A stretch of DNA of 64,000 bases from Methylomicrobium lacus_A (GTDB lineage Bacteria; Pseudomonadota; Gammaproteobacteria; Methylococcales; Methylomonadaceae), in the NCBI RefSeq assembly GCF_041897535.1, contig NZ_CP169217.1:4278001-4342000 (forward strand), given 5' to 3'. This document shows positions 1-10,195 of the stretch, in pieces. A program made the translations under genes and the position numbers. The stretch's first letter is position 1, and each line of letters starts with the position of its first letter. The notes under the pieces were generated by a model. The model made no database searches, was not told the origin of the DNA, and was given only the letters and a program-made list of their open reading frames with translations.

Positions 1-15
1 CTGGATTTCGGTAAG

Positions 16-525
16 ATGGGGTCCATGAATCTGTTGGTGACCCAATTTCAGGGCGCCCTTTTGCCCTATGATTTTGTGAATGAGATAAAGGGACTCTGGG
101 AGACCGGCGTTCTGAGGCCCGATGTCTTCTTTTTTCTGAGAAAGGACAAGGAGGGTAGAATCTCCGCAATAGAGGGTGGGCGCCTTCAGGATGAAGAGAA
201 TGTAGTGGAAATCAATGCATTGATCGCCGCGATCGCAGGCCAAAGCGCCGCCGTTTCCGAGGCTCCCCCAGCCAAGGCGGAGTCCGCTGCCCAGGCTGCA
301 AGGGAAGGGGACTTCGGTCTGGGCGCCACGGATATTCAAAAAATTGCCGGTAAACTCCCTCCAGACCACTCCGCGGTAATCGTGCTCTTTGAAAACGTTT
401 GGGAGAAAACTTTCAAGGAGACTGCCGGGAAGTACCATGGCTCCGTCACTCATCAGCGGATCATTCCTTCCGATGCTCTTGCCAGGCTTGTGCAGGGACA
501 GGCCGAAACCGGACGGCTCGCTTGA
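16..525 (+). CDS. DUF6325-like protein
   Basis: Small protein of 169 aa with no signal peptide. The opening (MGSMNLLVTQFQG), the middle (LRPDVFFFLRKDKEG) and the later stretch from about residue 100 (FGLGATDIQKIAGKLPPDHSAVIVLFENVWEKTF) follow the pattern I know from the DUF6325 family: a hydrophobic strand, a '...D.....DG' turn, then 'L...S.......E..W'. The frame is open to the left edge of the window, so an upstream start cannot be excluded, but position 16 fits the usual N-terminus. It lies just ahead of an antiporter gene and probably shares its transcript. The family's function is unknown; a role in envelope or ion stress is only suggested by the neighbour. Confidence 0.6.
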   Translation: MGSMNLLVTQFQGALLPYDFVNEIKGLWETGVLRPDVFFFLRKDKEGRISAIEGGRLQDEENVVEINALIAAIAGQSAAVSEAPPAKAESAAQAAREGDFGLGATDIQKIAGKLPPDHSAVIVLFENVWEKTFKETAGKYHGSVTHQRIIPSDALARLVQGQAETGRLA

Positions 526-535
526 AGGAGGGGCT

Positions 536-1798
536 ATGGATACTTTTACCGCGATCGCTTTCCTGTTCGGCATTGCCGCGGTCCTGAGTTTTATCAACGA
601 CCGTTATCTGCATTTACAGCATGACATTGGGCTGTTGTTATTGGCTGGCCTGACCACCGCGGGACTACGAGTCTTGGAGTACTTCGTTCCTTCCGGCGCT
701 ATCGGCTTTTTGCAGCAACTCACGCAATCATTCAATTTGAACGACACTTTGCTGAAAGGTGTTCTCTGTTTTTTGTTGTTTCGCGGGAGCGTGCGCGTCA
801 GTTGGCCGACGCTGCACGAACAACGCTGGTTGGTGCTTTGGTTGGCGTTCGCCGGCACCTCGATGGCGTGCTTTCTCACCGGTGGAATGGCCTATGGTGG
901 CCTTTCCGCTTTCGGCATCGGCGTCACCCTGCCCCAGGCGATGCTGTTCGGCGCGCTGATTGCCGCTACCGATCCGATAGCGTCGCTGGCGATTCTTTCC
1001 AAAATCGGCTTGCCCAAGAATTTGGAGACAGTTGTCGACGGCGAATCCTTATTGAATGATGGCGTCGCGGTCGTGCTGTTCACCATTTTCGCCGGTTCGG
1101 CAATCAGCGGCAGCGAGGCCAGCCTTGCCGAAGCCGGTTCTATTTTCGTGCGCGAGGTATTAGGCGGCGCCGCTATGGGGATTGCCAGCTGGCTGGTTAT
1201 TCATTATCTGATATCCCATTCGAGCACATACTGCACCGGATTGCTTGTTTCTTTGGGGGCCGTGGCATCGATGTATTCCGCCGCCCAGCAGTTTCATATC
1301 TCGGGACCGATTGCCACGGTCGTGGCCGGTTTACTGACCGGAAACATCACCGGGCCGCGAATCAGCGATGCCATGCGTGCGCCTCTGGGTACCTTCTGGT
1401 CGGGGCTGGACGAGGTGCTGAACGCTCTGCTATTTGTATTCGTCGGCTTCCACGTGGTTCTGATCAATCCGCTGCAAAATGCAATTCCCGGTGTGCCGGG
1501 GTTAATAGCGATCGCCGCCGTGCTTCTTGCACGCGCCTTGAGCGTGTCGTCCATCGTCGCGGGTCTTGATAAAACGGCTGTAATCCGTGCCGATTGCTTA
1601 GGACTGACCCAGCTTCTGACATGGAGCGGCCTGCGTGGCGGGCTGTCGTTGGCGCTCGCCGTGTCGCTGCCCGACAGCGGCTGGAAGCCGTTGATCCTGA
1701 ATATGACTTTTGCCGTCGTCGTATTTTCGATCATCGTTCAAGGCCTGACTATCCGGCGGTTATTCACCAAGGATAAGCTGGCCGCTTTGTTACGCTGA
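536..1798 (+). CDS. Na+/H+ (cation/proton) antiporter, CPA1 NhaP type
   Basis: Inner-membrane antiporter of 420 aa with about twelve hydrophobic segments. The ion-binding region is clear: ATDPIASLAIL followed by the CPA1 signature GESLLNDGVAVVLF. A late SGLRGGLSLALA motif supplies the conserved arginine of the family. The frame runs further upstream, but the ATG at 536 has a strong GGAGG-type ribosome site seven bases before it and gives a first membrane segment at once, so I chose it over earlier starts that overlap the preceding gene. It should exchange Na+ or K+ for protons for pH or salt homeostasis; the ion cannot be told from sequence. Confidence 0.88.
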   Translation: MDTFTAIAFLFGIAAVLSFINDRYLHLQHDIGLLLLAGLTTAGLRVLEYFVPSGAIGFLQQLTQSFNLNDTLLKGVLCFLLFRGSVRVSWPTLHEQRWLVLWLAFAGTSMACFLTGGMAYGGLSAFGIGVTLPQAMLFGALIAATDPIASLAILSKIGLPKNLETVVDGESLLNDGVAVVLFTIFAGSAISGSEASLAEAGSIFVREVLGGAAMGIASWLVIHYLISHSSTYCTGLLVSLGAVASMYSAAQQFHISGPIATVVAGLLTGNITGPRISDAMRAPLGTFWSGLDEVLNALLFVFVGFHVVLINPLQNAIPGVPGLIAIAAVLLARALSVSSIVAGLDKTAVIRADCLGLTQLLTWSGLRGGLSLALAVSLPDSGWKPLILNMTFAVVVFSIIVQGLTIRRLFTKDKLAALLR

Positions 1799-1865
1799 AC
1801 ACGTCTGGATCTTGACAACGGCCAGTAAAAATAATGACAGCTTCATCGGGTAAAAGAGATTAATT

Positions 1866-3059
1866 ATGGTATGGACCAACATGTTAACAAAAACTGCCGG
1901 GTGCAAAGCGCTGCCTTCACCGTCAATTTTTCTAATGCTTGTCATTGCGCTGCTGTCCTGCGGCTGCAACCGGACTCAGCAGCAGCCGGCCGCACAGGCG
2001 CCGACCGTTGAGGTTGTCGCCGTCGTGCAACGTGATGTGCCGCTTATCCAAGAATGGGTCGGCACGCTCGACGGCATGGTGAATGCGCAGATTCTGGCAC
2101 AAGTCACGGGCTACCTCGTCAAGCAGAATTACCAGGAAGGCAGTCCGGTCAAAAAAGGCACTCTGCTCTACGAAATCGACCCGCGCACCTTTCAGGCCGC
2201 TGTTGACGAGGCGCAAAGCAGCCTGGCGCGCCAGGAAGCGGAATATAAAACCGCGAGGCTGTCTTTGAAGCGCATTGAGCGCTTGCTCCCTGAAAAAGCG
2301 GTGAGCGTGCGCGATTGGGATACGGCCGTAGGGCGCGAGGCGCAAGCACACGCCGACGTACTTGCCGCCAAGGCGGCACTGGAAAAAGCCAGACTGCAGC
2401 TCGGATTTACGCGCATCACGTCACCCATCGACGGCATCGCCGGAATGTCCAAGGCGCAGTTAGGCAATCTGGTCGGGCCGGGGAGCGCCAACGCGGTACT
2501 CACTACCGTTTCGCAGGTCGACCCGATCAAGGCGTTTATTCCGCTGAGCGAACAGCAATACCTGCAAATGGCCATGAAGAAGAAAAATGGTGACGAAGTT
2601 AGTCACCCGACAAGGCTCGAATTGATATTGGCCGACGGCAGCACCTATCCCGAAACCGGCCAGTTCTATTTTGCCGACCGTCAGGTTGACGTGAAAACCG
2701 GCACGATTCAGGTCGCCGTGCTGTTCAAAAATCCCGGCAATATTCTGCGTCCCGGCCAGTTCGCCAGAATACGTGCAATCCGGACTAAACCCGGTGCCCT
2801 ACTGGTACCGCAACGCGCCGTCAGTGAAATGCAGGGCAAGTATCTGACGGCGGTGATAAAACCCGACAATACCGTTGCCATCCGCATGGTAAAACCGGCC
2901 GAGCGCATCGATTCGCTGTGGGTGATAGACGAGGGTTTAAAGTCTGGTGAACGCATCGTCGTCGAAGGCGTGCAAAAGGTGCGGGAAGGCATGGCTGTCA
3001 TACCCAAGCTTTTTGTCGAGCCATCCGGCTCCGCTCCCGTAGCCAAAACGGCAGGGTAA
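1866..3059 (+). CDS. RND efflux periplasmic adaptor (membrane fusion protein, lipoprotein)
   Basis: Adaptor of 397 aa of the AcrA/MexA class. The N-terminus carries a lipobox (LLSCGC) after a hydrophobic stretch, so it is probably anchored to the inner membrane by a lipid. Visible parts: a lipoyl-like half (VEVVAVVQRDVPLIQEWVG), a helical hairpin (about residues 110-170, rich in E, A, R, K), the second lipoyl half (LGFTRITSPIDGIAGMSK), then beta-barrel and membrane-proximal domains (LRPGQFARIRA). It ends five bases before the pump gene. Together with the next two genes it forms a complete tripartite exporter; the substrate is unknown. An alternative ATG lies at 1881. Confidence 0.92.
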   Translation: MVWTNMLTKTAGCKALPSPSIFLMLVIALLSCGCNRTQQQPAAQAPTVEVVAVVQRDVPLIQEWVGTLDGMVNAQILAQVTGYLVKQNYQEGSPVKKGTLLYEIDPRTFQAAVDEAQSSLARQEAEYKTARLSLKRIERLLPEKAVSVRDWDTAVGREAQAHADVLAAKAALEKARLQLGFTRITSPIDGIAGMSKAQLGNLVGPGSANAVLTTVSQVDPIKAFIPLSEQQYLQMAMKKKNGDEVSHPTRLELILADGSTYPETGQFYFADRQVDVKTGTIQVAVLFKNPGNILRPGQFARIRAIRTKPGALLVPQRAVSEMQGKYLTAVIKPDNTVAIRMVKPAERIDSLWVIDEGLKSGERIVVEGVQKVREGMAVIPKLFVEPSGSAPVAKTAG

Positions 3060-3064
3060 AAGCC

Positions 3065-6000
3065 ATGGCGAAATTTTTTATCAACCGTCCCATCGTGGCG
3101 ATCGTGATCGCCATCCTGATGGTCATGATCGGCCTGGTCTCCATGGCGGAATTGCCGATCGCCCAGTTTCCGAATATCGCGCCGCCGGAAATCCAGGTTC
3201 AAACCACTTATACCGGGGCGGACGCAGTCACGGTGGAGCAGTCGGTTGCTACGCCGATCGAACAGCAGATGTCCGGCGTGGACAACATGAACTACATGTA
3301 TTCGATCAACGCCAACAACGGGCAAATGACGCTCAGGGTCAACTTCGACGTGAAAACCGACCCGAATACCGACCAGGTGTTGTCGCAGATGCGCAAATCC
3401 CAGGCCGAGTCGCAGTTACCCCAGGACGTGCGCAATTACGGCGTCAACGTGCAAAAATCCACGGCGTCGCCGTTGATCATGTTTGCCCTGTTTTCGCCCC
3501 AGGGCACGTATGACAACATTTTCCTGGCCAATTACGCCTACATCAACATCAACGATCAGATGACCCGGGTGAAAGGCATCGCCAGCGTGTCCGTTTTCGG
3601 CGCGGGCCAGTATGCGATGCGCATCTGGGTCAAGCCGGACCAGCTTGCCAAGCTCAACATCACGATTCCGGAGATCATCAACGCCGTCCAGGCGCAGAAC
3701 AACGTCAACCCGGCCGGCAAGGTAGGCGGCGAGCCGGTGCCTCCGGGCCAGGAGTTCACCTACGCTGTCCGTGCTCAGGGCCGTCTGCAGACCGAAGAAG
3801 AGTTCGGCAACATTGTGCTGCGCGCCGATCCCTCGGGATCGATCGTTCGCATCAAGGACGTGGGCCGCATCGAACTCGGCGCGCAGGCTTACGACATGAT
3901 TGGGCGCCTCAACGGCAAGCCGGCGGCACTGGTCGCGCTTTACCAACTGCCCGGCTCCAATGCCATCGAGGCCGCCGACGGCGCGAAGAAGCTGATGGCG
4001 GAGTTGAAGACCCGCTTCCCCGAGGATCTCGATTATGTGGTCGCCCTGGATACCACTCTGGCGGTCACCGAAGGCATCAACGAAATCGTGCATACCCTGT
4101 TCGAGGCCCTAGTCCTGGTAATATTGGTGGTCTTCCTGTTCCTGCAGGGATGGCGCCCGACGCTGATTCCGCTGCTGGCGGTGCCGGTGTCGCTGATTGG
4201 TACCTTCATGCTCTTTCCTATGCTGGGTTTTTCGATCAACACGCTGTCGCTGTTCGGCCTCGTGCTGGCAATCGGCCTGGTGGTGGACGACCCCATTGTA
4301 GTGGTGGAGGCGGTGGAACATCACATCGAAAAAGGTCTAAGCCCCAAGGAGGCCACCCTCAGGACGATGCGGGAGGTGACGGGGCCGATCATCGGCACCT
4401 CGCTGGCCCTGATCGCGGTGTTTATGCCGACGGTGTTCATTCCCGGCATTACTGGACGGCTTTACCAGCAATTCGCCGTCACCGTCGGCGTGTCGGTGAT
4501 GATCTCCACCTTCAATTCGCTGTCATTGAGTCCTGCATTGGCGGCATTGCTGCTGAGGCCCCGGGTGCGCGGCACCGGGCCGGTGCAAAAATTTTACGAC
4601 GGTTTCAACCGGCTATTTGGCCGTGCCAACGAGGGCTATGTGGGATTTTGCGCGGTGCTGATTCGCAAAAGTATGATCAGCATGGTGTTTTTGGGGCTGC
4701 TTGCCGTCGCGGCGGGCATGTTTGGCAAGGGCATACCCATGGGCTTTTTGCCCGATGAGGATCAGGGCTATCTTTTTGCCGGCATCCAGCTTCCAAACGT
4801 AGCCTCGCTGCAACGCACCGACGAGGTGACCAGCAAAGTTGAGGAGATCATGAAGAATACGCCGGGCATCGAATATTACTCGTCGGTGATCGGCTACAAC
4901 ATGCTCAGCCAGGCCAATACAACCTATAACACCTTCTTTTTCATCGCATTGAAGAATTGGTCGGAGCGCACCAAGCCGGAGGAGCAATACACGGCGATCA
5001 AGGCACATCTCAACCAGGAACTGTCCAAGCTTCCCGATGCCATCGGTTTCGCCTTCCCGCCGCCGGCCATTCCCGGCGTCGGCACCTCCGGCGGCGTGAC
5101 CATGGTACTGGAGGACAGAGCGGGAAAGGATGTCGCCTTCCTGGCCGAAAACACCAACAAGTTTATCGAGGCGGCGAAAAAACGCCCTGAAATCGCCGGG
5201 GTTTACACCACAGGACTCCCTTCGGTACCGCAGATTTTCGTGGACGTGGACCGCGACAAGGTGCTCAAGCAGGGCGTACTGCTGTCCGATGTCTACAAGA
5301 CTCTGCAAGCCTACATGGGCTCGGGTTTCATTAATTACTTCAACCGCTTCGGGCGGCAATGGCAAACCTATGTGCAGGCCGAGGGTGAATTCCGCAAGGA
5401 CACCGAGTCCCTGGGCCAATTCTATGTGCGCAACAGCGCGGGCGAAACCGTGCCGTTGGCCGCGTTGACCAGCATACGGAAAACCGAAGGGCCGGAGTTC
5501 ACCATGCGCTATAACCTGTTCCGCTGCCAGCAAGTCGGCGCCTCGGCCAAACCGGGCTTTAGCTCCACGCAAGTGATGCACGCCCTGGAAGAGGTTTTCG
5601 CCGAAACCATGCCCAAGGAAATGGGTTACGACTACCTCGGCATGAGTTTCCAGGAGCAGCAGGCCCAGAAAGGCATATCGCCCGCCGTGGTCTTCGCCTT
5701 CGCCATCTTTTGCGTGTTCCTGATCCTGGCCGCATTGTATGAAAGCTGGAGCCTGCCCTTCAGCGTTTTGCTGGGCACACCGATCGCGGTGTTCGGCGCT
5801 TTCGCAGGTCTTGCCCTGGGCCACTATGAAAACAACCTGTATGCCCAGATCGGTCTGGTGATGTTGATCGGCTTGGCCGCGAAAAACGCTATCCTCATTG
5901 TCGAATTCGCCAAAATGGGGGTGGAAGAAGGCAAATCCATCCTGGATGCTTCCCTCGAGGCGGCGCGATTGCGCTTGCGCCCGATTTTGATGACGGCATT

Positions 6001-6214
6001 GTCCTTTATCTTGGGCTGTGTCCCGCTCGCCATCGCCAGCGGCGCCGGCGCGCTGTCGCGGCGGGTGATGGGTTATGCGGTCATCGGCGGCATGACCGCC
6101 GCCACCGTTCTTGCCATTTTCCTTATTCCGGTGTCGTTCTACGTGGTTGAAAAGATTTCGCGGCGCGGTGCCGCTTCGGACAAGAAAGTACCGAAGGAGC
6201 AGGACCATGCGTAA
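3065..6214 (+). CDS. RND multidrug efflux permease, HAE1 family (AcrB/MexB-like)
   Basis: Proton-driven inner-membrane pump of 1049 aa, the normal HAE1 length. The N-terminus MAKFFINRPIVAIVIA is typical. Proton-relay residues are present: the Asp-Asp pair in LVVDDPIVVVEAVEHH (TM4) and the lysine in GLAAKNAILIVEFAK (TM10). Two large periplasmic loops follow TM1 and TM7, as expected for a pump with porter and docking domains. The gene sits between its adaptor and its outer-membrane channel, and its last bases overlap the channel start. No TetR- or MarR-type regulator is adjacent, which is unusual for such operons, so its control lies elsewhere. Confidence 0.95.
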   Translation: MAKFFINRPIVAIVIAILMVMIGLVSMAELPIAQFPNIAPPEIQVQTTYTGADAVTVEQSVATPIEQQMSGVDNMNYMYSINANNGQMTLRVNFDVKTDPNTDQVLSQMRKSQAESQLPQDVRNYGVNVQKSTASPLIMFALFSPQGTYDNIFLANYAYININDQMTRVKGIASVSVFGAGQYAMRIWVKPDQLAKLNITIPEIINAVQAQNNVNPAGKVGGEPVPPGQEFTYAVRAQGRLQTEEEFGNIVLRADPSGSIVRIKDVGRIELGAQAYDMIGRLNGKPAALVALYQLPGSNAIEAADGAKKLMAELKTRFPEDLDYVVALDTTLAVTEGINEIVHTLFEALVLVILVVFLFLQGWRPTLIPLLAVPVSLIGTFMLFPMLGFSINTLSLFGLVLAIGLVVDDPIVVVEAVEHHIEKGLSPKEATLRTMREVTGPIIGTSLALIAVFMPTVFIPGITGRLYQQFAVTVGVSVMISTFNSLSLSPALAALLLRPRVRGTGPVQKFYDGFNRLFGRANEGYVGFCAVLIRKSMISMVFLGLLAVAAGMFGKGIPMGFLPDEDQGYLFAGIQLPNVASLQRTDEVTSKVEEIMKNTPGIEYYSSVIGYNMLSQANTTYNTFFFIALKNWSERTKPEEQYTAIKAHLNQELSKLPDAIGFAFPPPAIPGVGTSGGVTMVLEDRAGKDVAFLAENTNKFIEAAKKRPEIAGVYTTGLPSVPQIFVDVDRDKVLKQGVLLSDVYKTLQAYMGSGFINYFNRFGRQWQTYVQAEGEFRKDTESLGQFYVRNSAGETVPLAALTSIRKTEGPEFTMRYNLFRCQQVGASAKPGFSSTQVMHALEEVFAETMPKEMGYDYLGMSFQEQQAQKGISPAVVFAFAIFCVFLILAALYESWSLPFSVLLGTPIAVFGAFAGLALGHYENNLYAQIGLVMLIGLAAKNAILIVEFAKMGVEEGKSILDASLEAARLRLRPILMTALSFILGCVPLAIASGAGALSRRVMGYAVIGGMTAATVLAIFLIPVSFYVVEKISRRGAASDKKVPKEQDHA

Positions 6215-7655
6215 TTTTTCGCTATTCATGCTGGTTGTCATGCTGCTCTCCGGCTGTTTCAAGGTCGGCCCGGACTACCGCAAACCGCAAGTCGAAACGC
6301 CGCAAACCTGGCGCTTTGCCGAGCAAGCCGCACAAGACACCAGTAATTTGAAGTGGTGGGAGCAGTTCGGCGATCCCGTGCTGAATCGCCTGGTGGAGCG
6401 CGGCATTCAGAGGAATCTCGATCTTAAAATTGCCATCGCCAACGTCGAGCAATTCATGGGGCAATACGGCGCCACGCGCGCCAATTTATTCCCGCAGATT
6501 TTCGGCGCTGCGAATTACGCGCACGCCCAACCCAGCGGCGGAGGCGGCGATGTATTGAGTAGCGGAACAAACCGTAACGAAGTTGACTTTGCCAGGCTCG
6601 GCGCGTCAATGCAATGGGAGATCGATATCTGGGGCAGATTGCGGCGCGCCAATGAAGCGGCGCGAGCCGATCTACTGTCGTCAGAAGCCGTAAAACGCGG
6701 CGTTATCCTAAGCTTGGCCAGCGCCATTGCCCAAACCTACATTCAACTGCGCACTTTGGACAAAGACCTGGAAATTACCCGCGAAGTGGTGCGAACGCTC
6801 AAGGAAGACTTGCACATCAGACGGGTCCGTTTTCAAGAGGGCTATACTTCCGAACTCGAGGTCACCCAGGCCGAATCCGAATATGAGCGCCGCAATGCCT
6901 TTATCCCGCTGTACGAACAAAGTATCGCGCAGACGGAGCATGCATTGAAAGTTCTGCTCGGCGAAAATCCCGGCCCGATCGAGCGCGGGCGCCGTTTCGA
7001 CGAGCTGAAGATACCTGCCGTGCCGGCCGGCTTGCCTTCCGATTTGCTCGCGCGTAGGCCGGATATAGCGCAGGCGGAACAAGCGCTGATCGCTGCGAAT
7101 GCCCGGATCGGCGTGGCCAAGGGGCTATATTTCCCCCAAATCTCCCTGACCGGCGATGTCGGTCAGATCAGCACGCAAGTCGCGTCGTTGTTCGCTCCGG
7201 GCGCCAATTTCTGGACCGTGGGTGCGGCACTGCTCACGCCGATCTTTACCGCCGGTAAAATCGCCGGTCAGGTGCAGGCCTCCGAGGCCATACAACAAGC
7301 GGCGCTGGCCAATTACCAACGCGCCATCATCAATGCTTTTCGTGAATTCGAGGATACCTTGGTGGGCAGCATCAAAACCAAACAGCGCAGCATAAAACAG
7401 GCGCAGCGGGTTACCGCCGTTGAAAATTATTACCATTTGTCGCGCAAACGTTACGATGAAGGCTATACCGATTATCTGACCGTGCTCGATGCGGTGCGCA
7501 ATCTGTTTGACGCGCAGATCGACTTGATCCAGGCGCGCAGCGATAATTTCACGGCGGCGATCGGTTTATATCGAGCCATGGGCGGCGGCTGGATCCTTGC
7601 GGCCGAAAAAACCTTACAGCCTGCCAAACCGGCGGAAGCCGCGATATTCCCCTGA
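6207..7655 (+). CDS. RND outer-membrane channel lipoprotein, NodT/OprM type
   Basis: Outer-membrane efflux protein of 482 aa. The ATG at 6207 follows AAGGAGCAGGACC and overlaps the pump's stop by eight bases, which indicates translational coupling; longer upstream frames only read through the pump gene. A lipobox (LLSGC) is followed by FKVGPDYRKP, the typical start of mature NodT-family channels. Two repeats of the OEP fold can be seen, with helices ending in RRPDIAQAEQALIAANARIGVAKGLYFPQISL in the middle. It should form the trimeric exit duct for the adaptor and pump encoded just upstream. Confidence 0.92.
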   Translation: MRNFSLFMLVVMLLSGCFKVGPDYRKPQVETPQTWRFAEQAAQDTSNLKWWEQFGDPVLNRLVERGIQRNLDLKIAIANVEQFMGQYGATRANLFPQIFGAANYAHAQPSGGGGDVLSSGTNRNEVDFARLGASMQWEIDIWGRLRRANEAARADLLSSEAVKRGVILSLASAIAQTYIQLRTLDKDLEITREVVRTLKEDLHIRRVRFQEGYTSELEVTQAESEYERRNAFIPLYEQSIAQTEHALKVLLGENPGPIERGRRFDELKIPAVPAGLPSDLLARRPDIAQAEQALIAANARIGVAKGLYFPQISLTGDVGQISTQVASLFAPGANFWTVGAALLTPIFTAGKIAGQVQASEAIQQAALANYQRAIINAFREFEDTLVGSIKTKQRSIKQAQRVTAVENYYHLSRKRYDEGYTDYLTVLDAVRNLFDAQIDLIQARSDNFTAAIGLYRAMGGGWILAAEKTLQPAKPAEAAIFP

Positions 7656-7789
7656 CTATTTTTTAAGTCAAAGCGATATTGATTTTATCGAGGCAGTTAA
7701 TTGGGCTACCTGTTGTTTAAATCGGGAACCACTGGATTTAATCATCGGCAGCTTTGTCCAACAAAAACCATTTAAACCAGGAGCATTCC

Positions 7790-10174
7790 ATGAGTGATAC
7801 GACCTTGAACAATCTCGAACCCCTCGACAAAGAATCGTTGCGCAAGATACATGCCTACTGGAGAGCCTGTAATTATCTGGCGGCCGGCATGATTTATCTG
7901 CAGGAAAATCCTTTGCTCAGAGAGCCGCTCAAACCCGAGCATATCAAGAACCGTCTCCTCGGTCACTGGGGCGCCAGTCCGGCATTGAGTTTTACCTATA
8001 TCCATATGAGCCGCTTGATCAAGAGCCACGACCTGAATGCGATTTTCATGGCAGGTCCAGGTCATGGTGCGCCTGGCGTTCTGGGCCCGGTGTATCTGGA
8101 GGGCACATACTCGGAAATTTATCCGAACAAGAGCGAAGACCTGGAAGGCATGCATCAGTTCTTCAAGGAATTTTCCTTCCCCGGCGGCATCGGCAGCCAC
8201 TGTACGCCGGAAACGCCGGGTTCGATTCACGAAGGCGGGGAACTGGGTTACAGCGTGTCCCACGCCTTCGGCGCGGCTTTCGACAATCCGGATCTCCTGG
8301 TCACTGTCGTCGTCGGCGACGGCGAAGCGGAAACCGGCCCCTTGGCGACATCCTGGCATTCGAACAAATTTCTGAACCCGGTCCGCGACGGGGCGGTGCT
8401 GCCGGTTCTGAATCTGAACGGATACAAAATCAATAATCCGACCTTGTTGTCGCGCATCAGCCATGAAGAACTTGAAAATCTGTTCAAGGGCTATGGCTGG
8501 ACGCCTTATTTCGTAGAAGGCAGCGATCCCGAAGTGATGCATCAACGCATGGCGGCGGTCATGGAACACTGCGTGAACGAAATTCGCAAGATTCAGCAGG
8601 CAGCGCGTGCCGGCGGCGCCCTGGTGCGGCCGCGCTGGCCGATGATCGTACTGCGCAGTCCGAAAGGCTGGACCGGTCCGAAAGAAGTGGATGGACATAA
8701 AGTCGAAGGCTTCTGGCGGGCACACCAGGTGCCGCTGTCCGGCGTGAAGGAAAATCCGGCGCATCTGAAACAACTGGAAGAGTGGCTGCGCAGCTACAAA
8801 CCGGAAGAACTGTTCGATGCGAATGGCCGCCTGATCGCCGAACTGAAGGAACTGGCGCCCAAAGGCGTGCGGCGCATGAGCGCCAATCCCCATGCGAATG
8901 GCGGCCTATTGCGCAAAGCCTTGCGTCTGCCGGATTTCCGCGAATACGGCGTCAAGGTGGACAAACCCGGCCAAACCGAAGTGGAAAACACCAGGCCATT
9001 GGGCGTTTTTTTGCGCGATATCATGAAGCTGAACCCGACCAATTTTCGCGTGTTCGGACCCGATGAAAACACCTCGAACAAACTCGATGACATCTATCAG
9101 GTCAGTAAAAAAATGTGGTTGGCGGATTACTTGCCGGAGGACGCCGACGGCGGCGAATTGTCGCCGGATGGCCGGGTCATGGAAATGCTTTCCGAACACA
9201 CTCTGGAAGGATGGCTGGAAGCCTACCTTCTTAGCGGCCGTCACGGCTTTTTCTCCAGTTACGAAGCCTTCGTACATGTGATCGATTCGATGTTCAATCA
9301 GCACGCCAAATGGCTGGATATTTCTAACGATCTTGCCTGGCGCGCGCCCGTTTCATCGCTGAATTTGCTGATCACTTCCACCGTGTGGCGGCAGGATCAC
9401 AACGGCTTTACCCATCAGGATCCGGGCTTTCTGGATGTGGTGGTGAATAAAAGCCCTGAAGTCACGCGCATCTATCTGCCGCCGGACGTCAATACGCTGT
9501 TGTCGGTCGCCAGCCATTGCCTGCAGAGCACCGACTACTTCAACGTGATCGTTTCTGACAAGCAGAAACACCATCAATTTCTGGGCATGGACGCCGCGAT
9601 CGAACATTGCACCAAAGGCATCGGTATCTGGGATTGGGCGAGCAATGACCAAGGCGTGGAACCCGATGTAGTGATGGCGAGCTGCGGCGACATTTCGACG
9701 CAAGAATCGTTGGCGGCGGTCTGCCTGTTGCGCGAGCATTTTCCCCAATTGAAAATCCGCTTTATCAACGTGATGGATCTTTACCGTCTGACGCCTGAGA
9801 GCGAACACCCGCACGGTCTTTCCGATCGGGATTTCGACAGTCTGTTCACGACCGACAAACCGGTGATCTTCAACTTCCACGGCTATCCTTGGCTGATTCA
9901 CCGCCTTGCCTATCGCCGCACCAATCATAAAAACATGCATGTGCGCGGCTACAAGGAAAAAGGCAATATCAACACGCCGCTCGAATTGGCGATTCGCAAC
10001 GAGGTCGACCGTTTCAGTCTGGCCATCGACGTGATCAACCGGGTTCCGGGGCTTAACGTGGCAGGCGCCCATGTGAAGGAAAAATTACGCGGCATGCAGA
10101 TCGGTTGCAGTCACTATGCTTACGAACACGGCGTAGACAAACCCGAGTTTGCGTCCTGGAAATGGCCTCACTAA
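7790..10174 (+). CDS. xfp: Xylulose-5-phosphate/fructose-6-phosphate phosphoketolase
   Basis: Thiamine-diphosphate enzyme of 794 aa that cleaves xylulose 5-phosphate or fructose 6-phosphate with phosphate, giving acetyl phosphate plus glyceraldehyde 3-phosphate or erythrose 4-phosphate. Family marks: GPGHGAPGVLGPVYLEG near residue 90, the cofactor-binding GDGEAETGP at about 176, LNLNGYKINNPT at about 207, ISHEELENLFKGYGWTP, and a late SDKQKHHQFL. I chose the ATG at 7790 because AGGAG lies eight bases upstream; a TTG 36 bases earlier is less likely. It heads a six-gene same-strand group ending in acetate kinase, which would turn the acetyl phosphate into ATP and acetate. This bypass is postulated for type I methanotrophs. 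Confidence 0.95.
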   Translation: MSDTTLNNLEPLDKESLRKIHAYWRACNYLAAGMIYLQENPLLREPLKPEHIKNRLLGHWGASPALSFTYIHMSRLIKSHDLNAIFMAGPGHGAPGVLGPVYLEGTYSEIYPNKSEDLEGMHQFFKEFSFPGGIGSHCTPETPGSIHEGGELGYSVSHAFGAAFDNPDLLVTVVVGDGEAETGPLATSWHSNKFLNPVRDGAVLPVLNLNGYKINNPTLLSRISHEELENLFKGYGWTPYFVEGSDPEVMHQRMAAVMEHCVNEIRKIQQAARAGGALVRPRWPMIVLRSPKGWTGPKEVDGHKVEGFWRAHQVPLSGVKENPAHLKQLEEWLRSYKPEELFDANGRLIAELKELAPKGVRRMSANPHANGGLLRKALRLPDFREYGVKVDKPGQTEVENTRPLGVFLRDIMKLNPTNFRVFGPDENTSNKLDDIYQVSKKMWLADYLPEDADGGELSPDGRVMEMLSEHTLEGWLEAYLLSGRHGFFSSYEAFVHVIDSMFNQHAKWLDISNDLAWRAPVSSLNLLITSTVWRQDHNGFTHQDPGFLDVVVNKSPEVTRIYLPPDVNTLLSVASHCLQSTDYFNVIVSDKQKHHQFLGMDAAIEHCTKGIGIWDWASNDQGVEPDVVMASCGDISTQESLAAVCLLREHFPQLKIRFINVMDLYRLTPESEHPHGLSDRDFDSLFTTDKPVIFNFHGYPWLIHRLAYRRTNHKNMHVRGYKEKGNINTPLELAIRNEVDRFSLAIDVINRVPGLNVAGAHVKEKLRGMQIGCSHYAYEHGVDKPEFASWKWPH

Positions 10175-10195
10175 CGCCCTAATGAGGATACTGCC

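Noticed and set aside
4613..6262. An open minus-strand frame of 549 codons opposite the RND pump and channel start
   Set aside because: It is antisense to well-conserved pump sequence; its His/Gln/Arg-rich translation is typical of a shadow frame.
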